Part shown: positions 23,214 through 36,832 of the stretch, in pieces
How the letters are laid out: each line of letters starts with the position of its first letter
How positions within the stretch are numbered: the first letter of the stretch is position 1
From: Pseudomonadota bacterium
GTDB lineage: Bacteria; Pseudomonadota; Gammaproteobacteria; Xanthomonadales; Xanthomonadaceae
Direction: 5' to 3'
Assembly: GCA_018242465.1 (NCBI GenBank)
Contig: JAFEBY010000068.1
Coordinates: forward strand, 1 to 54,198
Length of the DNA: 54,198 nucleotides
The notes under the pieces: generated by a model
The model's input: the letters and a program-made list of their open reading frames with translations, nothing else
Databases searched by the model: none
What the model was told of the DNA's origin: nothing
Translations under genes and position numbers: made by a program

Positions 23214-25136
23214 ATGATCGATGCCGACCGTTATCCGCGCCTGTCGCGGATCGATTCCCCCGCCGACCTGCGCAAGTTCGATGCAAGCGAACTGCGCGCC
23301 ATCGCCGATGAACTGCGCGCCTACCTGATCGAGTCAGCCGGCAAGTCCGGTGGACATTTTGGCGCGGGCCTCGGCGTGGTCGAGCTCACGACCGCGCTGC
23401 ACTATCTCTACGACACCCCGAACGATCGCATCGTCTGGGACGTTGGCCACCAGGCTTATCCGCACAAGATCCTCACCGGTCGCCGCGACGCCATCTCCAC
23501 TGTCAAACAGAAGGACGGCGTCGCGCCCTTCCCCAAGCGCGAGGAGTCGGTGTACGACACCTTCGGCGTTGGTCATTCTTCGACGTCGATTTCCGCTGCG
23601 CTCGGCATGGCGATCGCAACAAACCTGCTCAAAGATGGCAACGCCGGAAACGACCGCAAAGTAGTCGCAGTGATTGGCGATGGCGCGATGACCGCGGGCA
23701 TGGCGTATGAAGCGCTGAATCACGCAGGCGGCATGGAGCGCGATCCCGACATCCTGGTGATCCTCAACGACAACCGCATGTCGATCAGCGAAGCGGTCGG
23801 CGGACTCACCAAGATGCTCGGCCGCATGACCGGCAGCCGCGCGCTCAACGCCATCCGCGAAGGTGGCAAGAAACTGCTGGGCGACAAGGACAAGGCGCCG
23901 GCGCGTTTCGTCAAGCGCTGGGAAGAACACTGGAAAGGCATGTTCGTGCCGTCCACGTTGTTCGAGGAAATGGGCTTCCACTACACCGGCCCGATCGACG
24001 GCCACGACATCAATGCGCTGGTCGATACGCTGACCACGCTGAAGACCCTGAAGGGTCCACAGCTGCTGCATGTCATCACCACCAAGGGCAAGGGGTACGA
24101 ACGCGCCGAAGCCGACCAGATCGGTTATCACGCAGTGTCGCCGTTCGATCCCGAACAGGGCATGGTGTCGAAGCCGGGCGCGGTGAAGAAACCGACCTAT
24201 ACCGATGTCTTCGGCGACTGGCTGTGCGACATGGCGGCAGCCGATCCGAAACTGCTGGCGATCACCCCGGCGATGCGCGAAGGCTCGGGCCTGGTGCGTT
24301 ACAGCAAGGAATATCCGGATCGCTATTTCGACGTCGCCATCGCCGAACAGCATGCGGTGACGCTGGCGGCAGGCATGGCCTGCGAAGGCGCGAAGCCGGT
24401 TGTCGCGATCTACTCGACCTTCCTGCAGCGCGGCTACGACCAGCTGGTGCATGACGTCGCGATCCAGAATCTCGACGTGCTGTTCGCGATCGATCGCGGC
24501 GGCGTGGTTGGTCCGGATGGCGCGACGCACGCAGGAAACCTCGATCTCTCCTATCTGCGCTGCGTGCCGAACATGGTGGTGATGGCACCGTCCAACGAAG
24601 ACGAATGCCGCAAGATGCTGAGCACCGGTTTCGAATTCAACGGACCTGCAGCGGTGCGTTATCCGCGCGGCACCGGTCCAGGCGTTGCCGTGCAACCAGG
24701 CCTCGCCACGTTGCCGATCGGCAAGGCCGAGGTCAAACAGCGTGGCCAGCGCATCGCCCTGCTGGCATTCGGCGCGATCGTGCCAGCGGCGCAAATCGTC
24801 GGCGCGGAATCCGGATACACCGTCGTCAACATGCGCTTCGTGAAGCCGCTGGATCGCGAGCTCATCCTCGAACTGGCGAAGACGCACGACGCCTTCGTCA
24901 CCCTGGAAGACAATGTCGTTGCCGGCGGTGCCGGTTCCGGCGTGGCGGAATTGCTGGCCGATGCTGGCATCGCGATGCCGATCCTGCACCTCGGCTTGCC
25001 CGATGCTTTCCAGCACCACGCCAGTCGCGAGGATTTGCTGAGCGAAGCGGGCCTCGATGCCGCCGGCATTCGCAGGGCGATCGAGGCGCGTTTTCCTCAG
25101 CAGCAAGACGGGCGGCTGCGCAGCGCACAGGCCTGA
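23214..25136 (+). CDS. dxs: 1-deoxy-D-xylulose-5-phosphate synthase
   Basis: A 640-aa thiamine diphosphate enzyme joining pyruvate and glyceraldehyde 3-phosphate, the first step of the MEP isoprenoid pathway. Seen are [20 protein letters not shown], the ThDP motif [18 protein letters not shown] with the later NDN, and the transketolase catalytic Glu in [14 protein letters not shown]. Length is normal. It is convergent with the TraB/GumN-like gene 9 nt away. Confidence 0.97.
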   Translation: MIDADRYPRLSRIDSPADLRKFDASELRAIADELRAYLIESAGKSGGHFGAGLGVVELTTALHYLYDTPNDRIVWDVGHQAYPHKILTGRRDAISTVKQKDGVAPFPKREESVYDTFGVGHSSTSISAALGMAIATNLLKDGNAGNDRKVVAVIGDGAMTAGMAYEALNHAGGMERDPDILVILNDNRMSISEAVGGLTKMLGRMTGSRALNAIREGGKKLLGDKDKAPARFVKRWEEHWKGMFVPSTLFEEMGFHYTGPIDGHDINALVDTLTTLKTLKGPQLLHVITTKGKGYERAEADQIGYHAVSPFDPEQGMVSKPGAVKKPTYTDVFGDWLCDMAAADPKLLAITPAMREGSGLVRYSKEYPDRYFDVAIAEQHAVTLAAGMACEGAKPVVAIYSTFLQRGYDQLVHDVAIQNLDVLFAIDRGGVVGPDGATHAGNLDLSYLRCVPNMVVMAPSNEDECRKMLSTGFEFNGPAAVRYPRGTGPGVAVQPGLATLPIGKAEVKQRGQRIALLAFGAIVPAAQIVGAESGYTVVNMRFVKPLDRELILELAKTHDAFVTLEDNVVAGGAGSGVAELLADAGIAMPILHLGLPDAFQHHASREDLLSEAGLDAAGIRRAIEARFPQQQDGRLRSAQA

Positions 25137-25145
25137 TGGAATCGA

Positions 25146-26159
25146 TCAGGGCTCGGTGATCTCGTAGCCGCGGGCACGCAGGGCATCCAGATAGCCTTCC
25201 TTGCCAACCAGCTGAGCCAGTGACACCACCGCGAGACTGGTGTCGTTGTTGGCGACGGCGGTGTCCATCGCTTTCAGCCAGTTGTCCTTGAATCGCGCCG
25301 GCAAGTTGTTGATGCCGCGCGATGACGCGACTTGCGCATCCATCAATGCCTGCACGCAGTTGGTGGTGGTGTCGGCAATCGGCAGCTGGCGCAGGCGGGC
25401 GATATCGCCACGCGCCCACGCGTTGGCACGCGCCTTGATCGCCGGAAGATCGTGCTCCGCGAGCGCCATCGCGCTGGACAGACACCCATCGTCACCAAGT
25501 TTCTCGTTGGCGAATTCCTTCAGCGCCTTGCCCGGGTCTGCGATTTTCACCTTGACCGACGTCGACGTGACTTTGATGCGATGTTGCTTGATGGCTTCAT
25601 CAAGCACCGACGACACCACCTTGCGTCCACCCAAACCCTGCGTCTTGTACACCGACTTCAGCAATTCGCCAGCCGCGAACATCGGGCGCATGCGCTCCAC
25701 CTTGCCGTCATTGGCGAGATAGCGCGCCTTCAGTGGCAACCAACGCGCATAGGTCGCGGGAGGCAACACCTGTTGCAAGGTCAGGCCGCCAGGATTCTCG
25801 TCCATCTTGCGCAGCGCATTGAACAGGAACAATCCCTTGAAGATCCCGATATCGGCATCGATGCTGATCGAAGGCGGGTAGATGACCTCCTTCGAGTCCG
25901 CGAGGATGTCGCGGATCAATTTGGAATTCCACGTCATGTTGTCCGGCAGCGGCGCTACCGTCGCGAGAATCCATACAGTGTGGCCGTTCTTTTGCGCCTG
26001 CCACAGCCCCGGCCCGGGCTGCGCGCCCTCCACGGTGACCGCGTCGAATTCTGCGGATTGTTGGGCAGGCGCCGGCATCGTGACGGCTTGCCGCGCCGTG
26101 GACGGCGACGCCATGACGCAGGACATCAATCCGGCTGCGAGGATGCGCATCAATGGCAT
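25146..26159 (-). CDS. TraB/GumN family protein with degenerate active-site motif
   Basis: A 337-aa exported protein. MPLMRILAAGLMSCVMAS is a signal peptide, and the start at 26159 has AGGAAGAAG upstream. LWQAQKNGHTVWILATVAPLP corresponds, in two overlapping parts, to the GumN N-terminal signature, normally ILGTxHxLP. Here G-T and the His are replaced (ATVAP), and most of the downstream layout is kept (VSLAQLVGKEGYLDALRARGYEI at the end, by pieces). Members of this superfamily are proposed metalloproteases. Loss of the His suggests this copy is not catalytic in that way. Confidence 0.82.
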   Translation of the reverse strand: MPLMRILAAGLMSCVMASPSTARQAVTMPAPAQQSAEFDAVTVEGAQPGPGLWQAQKNGHTVWILATVAPLPDNMTWNSKLIRDILADSKEVIYPPSISIDADIGIFKGLFLFNALRKMDENPGGLTLQQVLPPATYARWLPLKARYLANDGKVERMRPMFAAGELLKSVYKTQGLGGRKVVSSVLDEAIKQHRIKVTSTSVKVKIADPGKALKEFANEKLGDDGCLSSAMALAEHDLPAIKARANAWARGDIARLRQLPIADTTTNCVQALMDAQVASSRGINNLPARFKDNWLKAMDTAVANNDTSLAVVSLAQLVGKEGYLDALRARGYEITEP

Positions 26160-26258
26160 CGGGCTTCTTCCTGAATCCGGAAATGTCGATTCCGACACGA
26201 AGTACAGTCGCAAGTTCCTTGGCAGTCACGCGGGCTGCCGTGCAATGCCCTTCCCCTG

Positions 26259-26284
26259 AAAAAAACCCCGGGAGGCCGGGGTTT
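26259..26284 (-). terminator. terminator after tRNA-Pro
   Basis: On the minus strand AAACCCCGG and CCGGGGTTT pair around a short CCTC-type loop, followed by a run of seven T (A7 at 26259-26265 on plus). It ends the translation operon that finishes with tRNA-Pro. Confidence 0.88.
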
Positions 26285-26316
26285 CATGACAACTTGGGAG
26301 TTGTCGGACGATCAGT

Positions 26317-26393
26317 TGGTCGGGGTAGCCGGATTTGAACCGACGACCACTTGTCCCCCAGACAAGTGCGCTACCAGGCTGCGCTATACCCCG
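26317..26393 (-). tRNA. tRNA-Pro (GGG)
   Basis: A 77-nt cloverleaf on minus. The acceptor CGGGGTA pairs with TACCCCG, the D arm is GCGC/GCGC, the anticodon stem CTTGT/ACAAG encloses CTGGGGG with anticodon GGG, and the T loop is TTCAAAT. CCA is encoded. It lies 31 nt after the MerR gene, as in other xanthomonads. Confidence 0.97.
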
Positions 26394-26424
26394 AGAGGGG
26401 ATCCATTATAGACGCGATCGCCGG

Positions 26425-26805
26425 TCAGCGCTTCAGCAGCGCCACGATCTGTTCCAGCTCGATACGCAGGGTGCGCAACGAATCCTGGGTGGCCGATGGC
26501 GCGGATGCGGACGCTGCGGCGGCAACGGCCTTGCCTTGGTCGCCTTCCAGGCGCAAACGCGCGCCGCTGATGGTGTAACCCTGTTCGTAGAGCAGGCCGC
26601 GGATCTGGCGCACCATCATCACGTCGGAACGCTGGTAGTAACGGCGATTGCCACGGCGCTTCACCGGTTTCAGCGACGGGAATTCGGTCTCCCAGTAGCG
26701 CAGCACGTGCGGCTTGACGTCGCACAACTCGCTGACCTCACCGATGGTGAAGTAGCGCTTCGCGGGGATCGGCGGAAGTTCCTTGTTGCTGCCGGGATCA
26801 AGCAT
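26425..26805 (-). CDS. MerR family transcriptional regulator
   Basis: A 126-aa regulator. The N-terminal winged helix ([28 protein letters not shown] by pieces, residues 18-45, then [12 protein letters not shown]) is the MerR DNA-binding signature. A helix with Ala/Ser-rich stretch and a C-terminal coiled-coil ([19 protein letters not shown]) follow. No metal-binding cysteines are seen at the C-terminus. This small MerR protein regularly follows ihfA in gammaproteobacteria; its start overlaps the ihfA end by 8 nt. Its target is unknown. Confidence 0.93.
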   Translation of the reverse strand: MLDPGSNKELPPIPAKRYFTIGEVSELCDVKPHVLRYWETEFPSLKPVKRRGNRRYYQRSDVMMVRQIRGLLYEQGYTISGARLRLEGDQGKAVAAAASASAPSATQDSLRTLRIELEQIVALLKR

Positions 26806-27085
26806 GTCCTTCCACTCGCTCCTTCAGCTTCTGGCCTGGCTTGAATGTGACCACGGTGCGCGCGGTGATCGGGATCTCGACGCCGGTTTTCGGATTGCGG
26901 CCGGGACGCTCGTTCTTGCGGCGCAGGTCGAAGTTGCCGAAACCGGACATCTTCACTTGGCGACCATCGGAAAGCGCATCGGACAGCGACAGGAAGAACG
27001 CATCGACGAATTCCTTCGACTCGCGCTTGTTCAATCCGACCTCTTCATGCAATCGGTCGGCGAGTTCGGCTTTCGTCAACGCCAT
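26798..27085 (-). CDS. ihfA: integration host factor subunit alpha
   Basis: A 95-aa DNA-bending protein, one half of the IHF heterodimer that shapes nucleoid DNA, promoters and recombination sites. The N-terminus [22 protein letters not shown], the [25 protein letters not shown] arm (in parts) and the C-terminus are diagnostic of the alpha rather than the beta subunit. It lies 12 nt after pheT, the conserved pheST-ihfA order. Confidence 0.97.
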   Translation of the reverse strand: MALTKAELADRLHEEVGLNKRESKEFVDAFFLSLSDALSDGRQVKMSGFGNFDLRRKNERPGRNPKTGVEIPITARTVVTFKPGQKLKERVEGHA

Positions 27086-27097
27086 TGTTGCTTCCCC

Positions 27098-30535
<3,438 letters not shown>

Positions 30536-30583
30536 CATCCGAAGATGCCGGTTGCAGATCGCAACCAGCGTCAGGGCCATGAA

Positions 30584-31021
<438 letters not shown>

Positions 31022-31034
31022 TGTTCAGTCCTCC

Positions 31035-31238
31035 TCAGAGATAGGGCAGCATGCGATCCAAACGACCTGCGTCTTCCGCACGGACGTGGTTCGTCTGGCG
31101 GAGGTTGCGCTTGCGCTTGGTGGCCTTCTTGGTGAGGATGTGGCTGCGGTTGGCATGGCCACACTTGTATTTGCCGCTGGCGGTCTTGCGGAATCGCTTC
31201 GCCGCGCCGCGATGGGTCTTGATCTTGACCTTCGACAT
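31035..31238 (-). CDS. rpmI: 50S ribosomal protein L35
   Basis: A 67-aa ribosomal protein. The start at 31238 ([16 protein letters not shown]) and the [17 protein letters not shown] block are diagnostic. It follows infC by 174 nt, a leader-like gap without a gene that may carry the L20 control structure by analogy with relatives. It precedes rplT. Confidence 0.97.
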   Translation of the reverse strand: MSKVKIKTHRGAAKRFRKTASGKYKCGHANRSHILTKKATKRKRNLRQTNHVRAEDAGRLDRMLPYL

Positions 31239-31412
31239 GACATTCCTTGGTTGTGTTCTGACTGACCGGGCGGAGGCCGCGAAGCCCCTCTTTCCATCCA
31301 TGCCCATGTCGGGTTCGAGCCGCTATCCGTTACGGGCGCGGCAGGCCCGTCCCGGCGAACCGGGAGCCGCCTAGTATGGCGGAAAGGGGGTGCAGGTGCA
31401 AGGAGAAGCGGC

Positions 31413-31940
31413 TTATTTCCGCTTCGGAGCGATCATCATCACCATCTGGCGGCCTTCCAGGCGCGGGCGGGACTCGATCACCACGTCCTCGCCGAGGTCG
31501 CCCTCGATGCGCTTGGCCATCTCCATGCCCAGCTCCTGGTGGCTCATTTCGCGGCCACGGAAGCGGATATTGACCTTGATCTTGTCGCCTTCGACCAGGA
31601 ATTCGCGCATCTTGCGCAGCTTGATCTGGTAGTCGCCCTCGTCCGTTACCGGGCGGAACTTCACTTCCTTGATCTCGACCTGCTTGGTCTTCTTCTTGGC
31701 CTCGTTGGCCTTTTTCTGCATTTCGAACTTGAACTTGCCGAAATCCATGACCTTGCAGACCGGTGGATCGGCCTGCGGCTGGATTTCGACGAGATCGAGA
31801 CCTTCTTCCTCGGCCATGCGCAAGGCGTCGTCGCGCGAGAGCACCCCGACCATTTCGCCGTCGGATCCGATCACGCGCACGCGCGGGACACGGATTTCAT
31901 TGTTCTTGCGGTTCTGCTTGCTATCGACGGGCGTACTGAT
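31413..31940 (-). CDS. infC: translation initiation factor IF-3, AUC start
   Basis: A 175-aa initiation factor that blocks 70S association and proofreads start codons. The N-domain (EIRVPRVRVIGSDGEMVGVLSRDDAL by parts), the Lys-rich linker (KKANEAKKKTKQVE) and the C-domain (VNIRFRGREMSHQELG) are complete. Homology continues upstream of the first GTG (31880) for 20 residues to an ATC at 31938-31940, with GGAG 8 nt before it. There is no ATG, GTG or TTG at that point. AUU/AUC starts are the known basis of infC autoregulation. It lies between thrS and rpmI. Confidence 0.93.
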   Translation of the reverse strand: MSTPVDSKQNRKNNEIRVPRVRVIGSDGEMVGVLSRDDALRMAEEEGLDLVEIQPQADPPVCKVMDFGKFKFEMQKKANEAKKKTKQVEIKEVKFRPVTDEGDYQIKLRKMREFLVEGDKIKVNIRFRGREMSHQELGMEMAKRIEGDLGEDVVIESRPRLEGRQMVMMIAPKRK

Positions 31941-32014
31941 GTTGCGGTCTCCGGAGGGGTCTGGGTCCGAGCCGCGTTTCTCATCGCGGCCACGGCTCTT
32001 GTGCAGCTTGTTTT

Positions 32015-33934
32015 TCAGCCGGGTACGTGTTCCGTACGCAGCCTGTTCGCGAAGTCTTCGATCGACTGGGTTCCCAGGTCCTCGCCTCCGCGGGTACGCA
32101 CTGCCACCCGGCCTTCCTCGCGCTCGCGGTCGCCCACGACCAGCAGGTAAGGCACGCGCTGCAGCGTGTGCTCGCGAATCTTATAGCCGATCTTCTCGTT
32201 CCGCAAATCGGAAACCACCCGGAAGCCTTGACCCGCAAGGGTTTTGCGGACCTCATCGGCATATTCAGCCTGGGCGTCGGTGATGTTCATCACCACCCCC
32301 TGGACCGGGGCCAGCCAGGCCGGGAACTGGCCGGCGTGGTGCTCGATCAGGATGCCGATGAAGCGCTCCATCGAGCCGACGATGGCCCGGTGCAGCATCA
32401 CCGGATGGCGTTTCTGGCTGGTTTCGTCGACATATTCGGCCCCGAGGCGGCCGGGCATCATGAAGTCGACCTGCATGGTGCCAAGCTGCCAGGTGCGGCC
32501 GATGGCGTCCTTCAGGTGGTACTCGATCTTGGGACCGTAGAAGGCGCCCTCGCCCGGCAGCTCCTGCCACTCCACCCCTGCCCCGCGCAGGGCCGACCGC
32601 AGGGCGTCCTCAGCCTTGTCCCACGTCGCATCGTCGCCGAGACGGGAATCCGGGCGCAGCGCGATCTTGATCTGGACATTCTCGTTGGAAGCCCCGCTCA
32701 TCCCGAACGCGCGATAGACCTCCAGCGCCTGCTGGTGGAAGTCGCGGACCTCGGACTCGATCTGGTTCTCGGTGCAGAAGATGTGGCCATCGTCCTGGGT
32801 GAAGCCACGCACGCGGAGGATGCCGTGCAGCGCGCCCGAGGGCTCGTTGCGGTGGCAGGCGCCGAATTCGCCGTAGCGGATCGGCAGGTCGCGGTAGCTG
32901 TGCAGGCCCTGGTTGAACACCTGGACGTGGCCCGGGCAGTTCATCGGCTTGAGTGCGTAGGTGTGCTTCTCCGACTCGGTGAAGAACATGTTGTCCTGGT
33001 AGTTGTCCCAGTGGCCGGACTTCTGCCACAGCGACACGTCGAGGATCTGCGGGCAGCGCACTTCGCCGTAGCCGGTCTGGCGATAGACGCGGCGCATGTA
33101 CTGTTCGACGATCTGCCAGATCGCCCAGCCCTTGGGATGCCAGAACACCAGTCCCGGGCCTTCCTCCTGCAGGTGGAACAGGTCCTGGGCCTTGCCGATC
33201 TTGCGGTGGTCGCGCTTTTCGGCCTCTTCCAGCTGGGTCAGGTAGGCCTTGAGGTCCTTGTCGTTGAGCCAGGCGGTGCCGTAGACGCGCTGGAGCATCT
33301 CGTTGTTGGAGTCGCCGCGCCAGTAGGCGCCAGCAACCTTCATCAGCTTGAAGCCGCGCAGCTTGTCGGTGTTGGGCACGTGCGGGCCGCGGCAGAGGTC
33401 GGTGAATTCACCCTGCGTATAGAGGGAGAGTTCCTGGTCGGCGGGGATCGATTCGATGATCTGCGCCTTGTATTCCTCGTTCTTGCCGCGGAAGAACTTC
33501 ACCGCCTCGTCGCGCGACAGCACCGAACGCGCCACCGGCAGCGATTCGCCGACGATCTTCTTCATCTCGGCCTCGATCTTCTCGAGGTCCTCCGGGGTGA
33601 ACGGCGTCTTGCGCGCGAAGTCGTAGTAGAACCCGTTGTCGATCACCGGGCCGATGGTGACCTGGGTATCCGGGAACAGCCGCTGCGTCGCCTGCGCCAA
33701 GAGGTGCGCGGTGGAGTGGCGGAGGATGTCGAGCGCTTCCGGCGACTTGTCGGTGACGATGGCGAGTTCGGCGTCGCGATCGATGCGGAAGCCGGTGTCG
33801 ACCAGCTGGCCATCGACCTTGCCGGCGAGCGCGGCCTTGGCGAGACCGGCGCCGATGGAACCGGCGACGTCGGCGACCGTGACCGGATGGTCGAATGTGC
33901 GGCGCGAACCGTCGGGGAGCGTGATGTTGATCAT
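32015..33934 (-). CDS. thrS: threonine--tRNA ligase
   Basis: A 639-aa class II synthetase. The N-terminal TGS domain ([20 protein letters not shown]), the zinc-dependent editing domain ([16 protein letters not shown]), the catalytic core ([10 protein letters not shown] with the zinc Cys, [19 protein letters not shown] by parts) and the anticodon-binding domain are complete. The start at 33934 (MINITL) fits family N-termini; ATG at 33949 is an alternative. It is first in the thrS-infC-rpmI-rplT-pheST operon and is preceded by an attenuator-like leader. Confidence 0.97.
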   Translation of the reverse strand: MINITLPDGSRRTFDHPVTVADVAGSIGAGLAKAALAGKVDGQLVDTGFRIDRDAELAIVTDKSPEALDILRHSTAHLLAQATQRLFPDTQVTIGPVIDNGFYYDFARKTPFTPEDLEKIEAEMKKIVGESLPVARSVLSRDEAVKFFRGKNEEYKAQIIESIPADQELSLYTQGEFTDLCRGPHVPNTDKLRGFKLMKVAGAYWRGDSNNEMLQRVYGTAWLNDKDLKAYLTQLEEAEKRDHRKIGKAQDLFHLQEEGPGLVFWHPKGWAIWQIVEQYMRRVYRQTGYGEVRCPQILDVSLWQKSGHWDNYQDNMFFTESEKHTYALKPMNCPGHVQVFNQGLHSYRDLPIRYGEFGACHRNEPSGALHGILRVRGFTQDDGHIFCTENQIESEVRDFHQQALEVYRAFGMSGASNENVQIKIALRPDSRLGDDATWDKAEDALRSALRGAGVEWQELPGEGAFYGPKIEYHLKDAIGRTWQLGTMQVDFMMPGRLGAEYVDETSQKRHPVMLHRAIVGSMERFIGILIEHHAGQFPAWLAPVQGVVMNITDAQAEYADEVRKTLAGQGFRVVSDLRNEKIGYKIREHTLQRVPYLLVVGDREREEGRVAVRTRGGEDLGTQSIEDFANRLRTEHVPG

Positions 33935-34028
33935 GGGGCGGGGACTCATTGCCGGGCCAAGGCCCGTTGGGTTGCATTGGGATGCCGGCCATGGCCGGCC
34001 GGAGATTCGTTCAAGGACAAGCGCAAAC

Positions 34029-34053
34029 GAAAACGGCGCCGCGAGGGCGCCGT
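34029..34053 (-). terminator. attenuator hairpin in the thrS leader
   Basis: ACGGCGCC (34033-34040) and GGCGCCGT (34046-34053) form an 8-bp GC-rich stem. On the minus strand it is followed by TTTTCGTTT. It lies 21 nt after the Thr-rich leader peptide stop and 95 nt before the thrS start. The short T-run makes termination probably incomplete. Confidence 0.6.
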
Positions 34054-34074
34054 CGTTCGGGACCTCGGGACGGT

Positions 34075-34101
34075 TCAGCGATGGGCGGTGGTAGTGCTCA
34101 T
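34075..34101 (-). CDS. putative thrS leader peptide MSTTTAHR
   Basis: An 8-codon reading frame (ATG at 34101, TGA at 34075) encoding MSTTTAHR, with three consecutive Thr codons (ACT ACC ACC). It lies upstream of thrS and directly before a terminator-like hairpin. This is the arrangement of amino-acid attenuators, in which the ribosome stalls at Thr codons when charged tRNA-Thr is scarce. No strong Shine-Dalgarno sequence is seen. The call is inference from position and codon content. Confidence 0.55.
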   Translation of the reverse strand: MSTTTAHR

Positions 34102-34178
34102 GTCGCACGCTGGGCCGGCGTTGCCGCGGGCCACCTTGTCCGGTGGGATGATTGGAAAAATACCATACTCGCGACGGG

Positions 34179-34775
34179 TCATCCGCCCGGATGGGCCAGC
34201 ACCCGCAGGAAATGCGCCGGCGCGCCGGGAACGGCCACCAGCACTGCAAGCATGCCGAACGCCGCACCCCAGAGGTGCGCGCTGTGGTTGACGTTGTCTT
34301 GCCCGCGGCGATCCATCCAGATCGAATAGGCCACGTACAGCACCGCGTAGATGATCGCCGGAATGCCGAGCGCGCCGTAGAGATAGATCTTGTCCCACGG
34401 TGCGACCACGATGAAGGCGAACAGGCACGCGGAGACCGCGCCCGATGCGCCGAGGCTGCGATAGCTGGAATCGTTGCGGTGCGACAAGTAGGTAGGCAGG
34501 ATCGAGACCACCAGCGCCGCGAGATAGAACGCCACGAAGCCGAGCGCGCCGAACAGCTGTTCCACCACGCGCCCGAAGAAGTACAGGGTGAACATGTTGA
34601 AGAACAGGTGCATGCCGTCGGCGTGGACGAAGCCGTAGCTCACCAGGCGGTCATATTGCCTGCTGCGGTTGATCGCCGGTGGCCACAGGATGAGGCGCGA
34701 CATCAGCGTCGGCTTCTGCCACGCCAGGTAGGACACCACGACGGTGATGGCGACGACGATCAATGTCATGGGCAT
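34179..34775 (-). CDS. rhomboid family intramembrane serine protease
   Basis: A 198-aa six-helix membrane protease. [23 protein letters not shown] (by parts, helix 2 with the oxyanion His and Asn), the catalytic Ser in GASGAVSAC and the catalytic His in [11 protein letters not shown] are all present, so it should be active. The start at 34775 (MPMTLIVV) begins directly with a membrane helix. The substrate is unknown. It is divergent from the GNAT gene. Confidence 0.93.
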   Translation of the reverse strand: MPMTLIVVAITVVVSYLAWQKPTLMSRLILWPPAINRSRQYDRLVSYGFVHADGMHLFFNMFTLYFFGRVVEQLFGALGFVAFYLAALVVSILPTYLSHRNDSSYRSLGASGAVSACLFAFIVVAPWDKIYLYGALGIPAIIYAVLYVAYSIWMDRRGQDNVNHSAHLWGAAFGMLAVLVAVPGAPAHFLRVLAHPGG

Positions 34776-34827
34776 GCGGGGTGATCCGGTGGATATATCG
34801 GCGACATCATGCCCTAACATCGGTTGC

Positions 34828-35355
34828 ATGGAGCTGAGACTGCCCGCGCCGCACGAAGAACCCGAGTTCCGGCGCGTGGTTGCGGCGATTCCCGCCGACC
34901 ACCCGACCTTCCTGCATTTCCATCGCGCAGACATGTCGCTTGCGGAGTATCTCGACGTGCTGCGGAAACAGGCACTGGACATCGATACCGCGCCGGACAG
35001 CGAAGTGCCATCCACCTTCCTGTTCGCCTTCGTCGATGGCCGCATCGTCGGGCGCGCATCGATCCGCCACAGCCTGGATCACCCCTTGGGTCTGATGACC
35101 GGCCACATCGGTTATGCCGTGTTGCCGGAATTCCGCGGTCGTGGCCACGCAACCGACATCCTGCGCCTCGCGCTGAGGCATGCGCACGCACAGCTTGGAA
35201 TCCCGCACGTCCTGGTGACCTGCGATCCCGGCAATCTTGCATCGATCCGCGTGATCGAAAAGAACGATGGCGTGTTCGAGGATGAACGCCTCGACGCCGC
35301 AACCGGGATGCGCAAACGGCGCTACTGGATTGATGTGCTGCCCTATGATGGATGA
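34828..35355 (+). CDS. GNAT family N-acetyltransferase
   Basis: A 175-aa acetyltransferase. The acetyl-CoA binding motif A is seen as IGYAVLPEFRGRGHATDILRLAL (by parts), followed by VLVTCDPGNLASIRVIEKN. This is the pattern of RimJ/RimL-like small-molecule or aminoglycoside-type GNATs. The start at 34828 (MELRLPAP) gives the standard length. The substrate is not evident. Confidence 0.9.
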   Translation: MELRLPAPHEEPEFRRVVAAIPADHPTFLHFHRADMSLAEYLDVLRKQALDIDTAPDSEVPSTFLFAFVDGRIVGRASIRHSLDHPLGLMTGHIGYAVLPEFRGRGHATDILRLALRHAHAQLGIPHVLVTCDPGNLASIRVIEKNDGVFEDERLDAATGMRKRRYWIDVLPYDG

Positions 35356-35386
35356 CGACAACACCGGCTGCGCCACAGGACCATCG

Positions 35387-36040
35387 ATGAGCAACGATCT
35401 CTCCGATATTTACACCGAGCAGGAAGGCTATTCGCCGGACACGCTCGCGAATCTTGGCCCGTTGCGGCGGCTCGCCGGCGATTGGCGATCCGACAAGGGC
35501 GTCGACATCAACCCCAAGGCCGAAGGCCCTGAACGTCGCGTCTACAGCGAATACATCCGCATGCAGCCGATCGATCCGCAGTCGAACGGTCCGCAACTGC
35601 TGTACGGGTTGCGCTATCACCTCCACATCAACACGCCGGAAGAGGAGATCACCTTCCATGACCAGGTCGGCTACTGGCTGTGGGAACCCGCGACCGGGTT
35701 GATCATGCAGAGCCTGACCATTCCGCGCGGACAGGCGCTGCTGGCGGGCGGCACCGCGCATCCCGATGACACGCGCATCTCGGTGGAAGCGCGTCGCGGC
35801 GACACCCGTTTCGGCATCTGCTCGACCACGTTCCTGGAAGAAGCGTTCCGCACCGACTACTACCGCATCGACATCGACTTCCACGATGACGACAGCTGGA
35901 CCTATGTCACCCGCACCGACCTCGCCATCCGCGGCAAGACCCCGGCGTTCGACCATCGCGATACCAACACGATGCGACGCGTCGCCCAGGCCAAGCCGAA
36001 TCCGCTGGTGAATCCCGCGATTCGTGAAACGGGGGGATAG
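35387..36040 (+). CDS. nitrobindin-like heme-binding beta-barrel protein
   Basis: A 217-aa protein of the FABP-like/THAP4 heme-binding domain family. LGPLRRLAGDWRSDKG, the HLHINTPEEEITFHDQVGYWLWEP region (by parts) and a C-terminal FDHRDTNTMRRV with the candidate proximal His support this. The start at 35387 (MSNDLSD) is chosen over 35345 and 35267 by similarity in length. It is the last core gene before the accessory region; its stop lies 70 nt from the vWA gene. Confidence 0.8.
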   Translation: MSNDLSDIYTEQEGYSPDTLANLGPLRRLAGDWRSDKGVDINPKAEGPERRVYSEYIRMQPIDPQSNGPQLLYGLRYHLHINTPEEEITFHDQVGYWLWEPATGLIMQSLTIPRGQALLAGGTAHPDDTRISVEARRGDTRFGICSTTFLEEAFRTDYYRIDIDFHDDDSWTYVTRTDLAIRGKTPAFDHRDTNTMRRVAQAKPNPLVNPAIRETGG

Positions 36041-36110
36041 CCTGCAGAAGGCCAGCCCAATAGCCGACACGCGTCATGGGCATTTTTCTCGCGAAATAGC
36101 CGACTGGCGC

Positions 36111-36746
36111 TTACTCCGCCGCTTTGCGGTCATCGTCGTCAAAGACCACCTTTTCGGCCACCCCCATCCGACAGTGAGAAATCCTCATGGATGCGGCCGT
36201 CCAAGCTCGATCATTGCCCGCCTTGCTTTTGCTGAACAGCAGACTCGACACGGCATCCACTCCCAGGCTCTGGGCGTCTTGGAAGGCCCCCAAATCCGCG
36301 CTGAGGAATACGAAATCCCAGCCGATCGCCTTCTTGGCTTCGATCAATGCGGTCACCCGCGCCCGATCGAACTCCTGGCTGGCGTTCTCCTGCCCATCGG
36401 TCACAACCACAAAGATCACCTTTGTCGGCCGCTCCGATTCCGGGATAGCTGCCAGTTGCGCCTCCAGATCCAGGATGCCCCGACCCATGGCGTCATACAG
36501 GGGCGTCGAGGCCCGCGGCACGTAACGCTCCAACGTCAACGGTTGCACCGATCCAATCGGATCAACCGAATGCAGCACCTCATAGGGATCTTGGGAATCG
36601 AACTGAACAAGCGTGAAGGTGGCCGGATACGGGGCTGCCTGCTGCTGGGCGAGGAAGGCATTAAACCCGCCGACTACGTCCTCCCGAATGTCCTGCATGG
36701 ACCCCGTCCGGTCCAAGATCAGGGTGATGTGGCTGCGCTCGGTCAT
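36111..36746 (-). CDS. vWA domain protein of the accessory island
   Basis: A 211-aa single-domain von Willebrand A protein. The MIDAS residues are complete: DRTGSM (residues 11-16, ILDRTGSMQD), Thr in ASTPLYDAMG and Asp in VVVTDGQENA. Such cytosolic vWA proteins bind partners through Mg2+. The gene has a very strong ribosome site (AGGAGGA) and is divergent from the HEPN gene across 86 nt. It is the leftmost gene of the putative defence island. A role in it is inferred from neighbourhood only. Confidence 0.88.
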   Translation of the reverse strand: MTERSHITLILDRTGSMQDIREDVVGGFNAFLAQQQAAPYPATFTLVQFDSQDPYEVLHSVDPIGSVQPLTLERYVPRASTPLYDAMGRGILDLEAQLAAIPESERPTKVIFVVVTDGQENASQEFDRARVTALIEAKKAIGWDFVFLSADLGAFQDAQSLGVDAVSSLLFSKSKAGNDRAWTAASMRISHCRMGVAEKVVFDDDDRKAAE

Positions 36747-36832
36747 GGCATGCTCCTCCTTGTTGGATGTGGTTCAGAGGATGCTCCCGGCCCATCTCAC
36801 AAGCTGAGACAGGCATATCGAGAGGGGATGGG

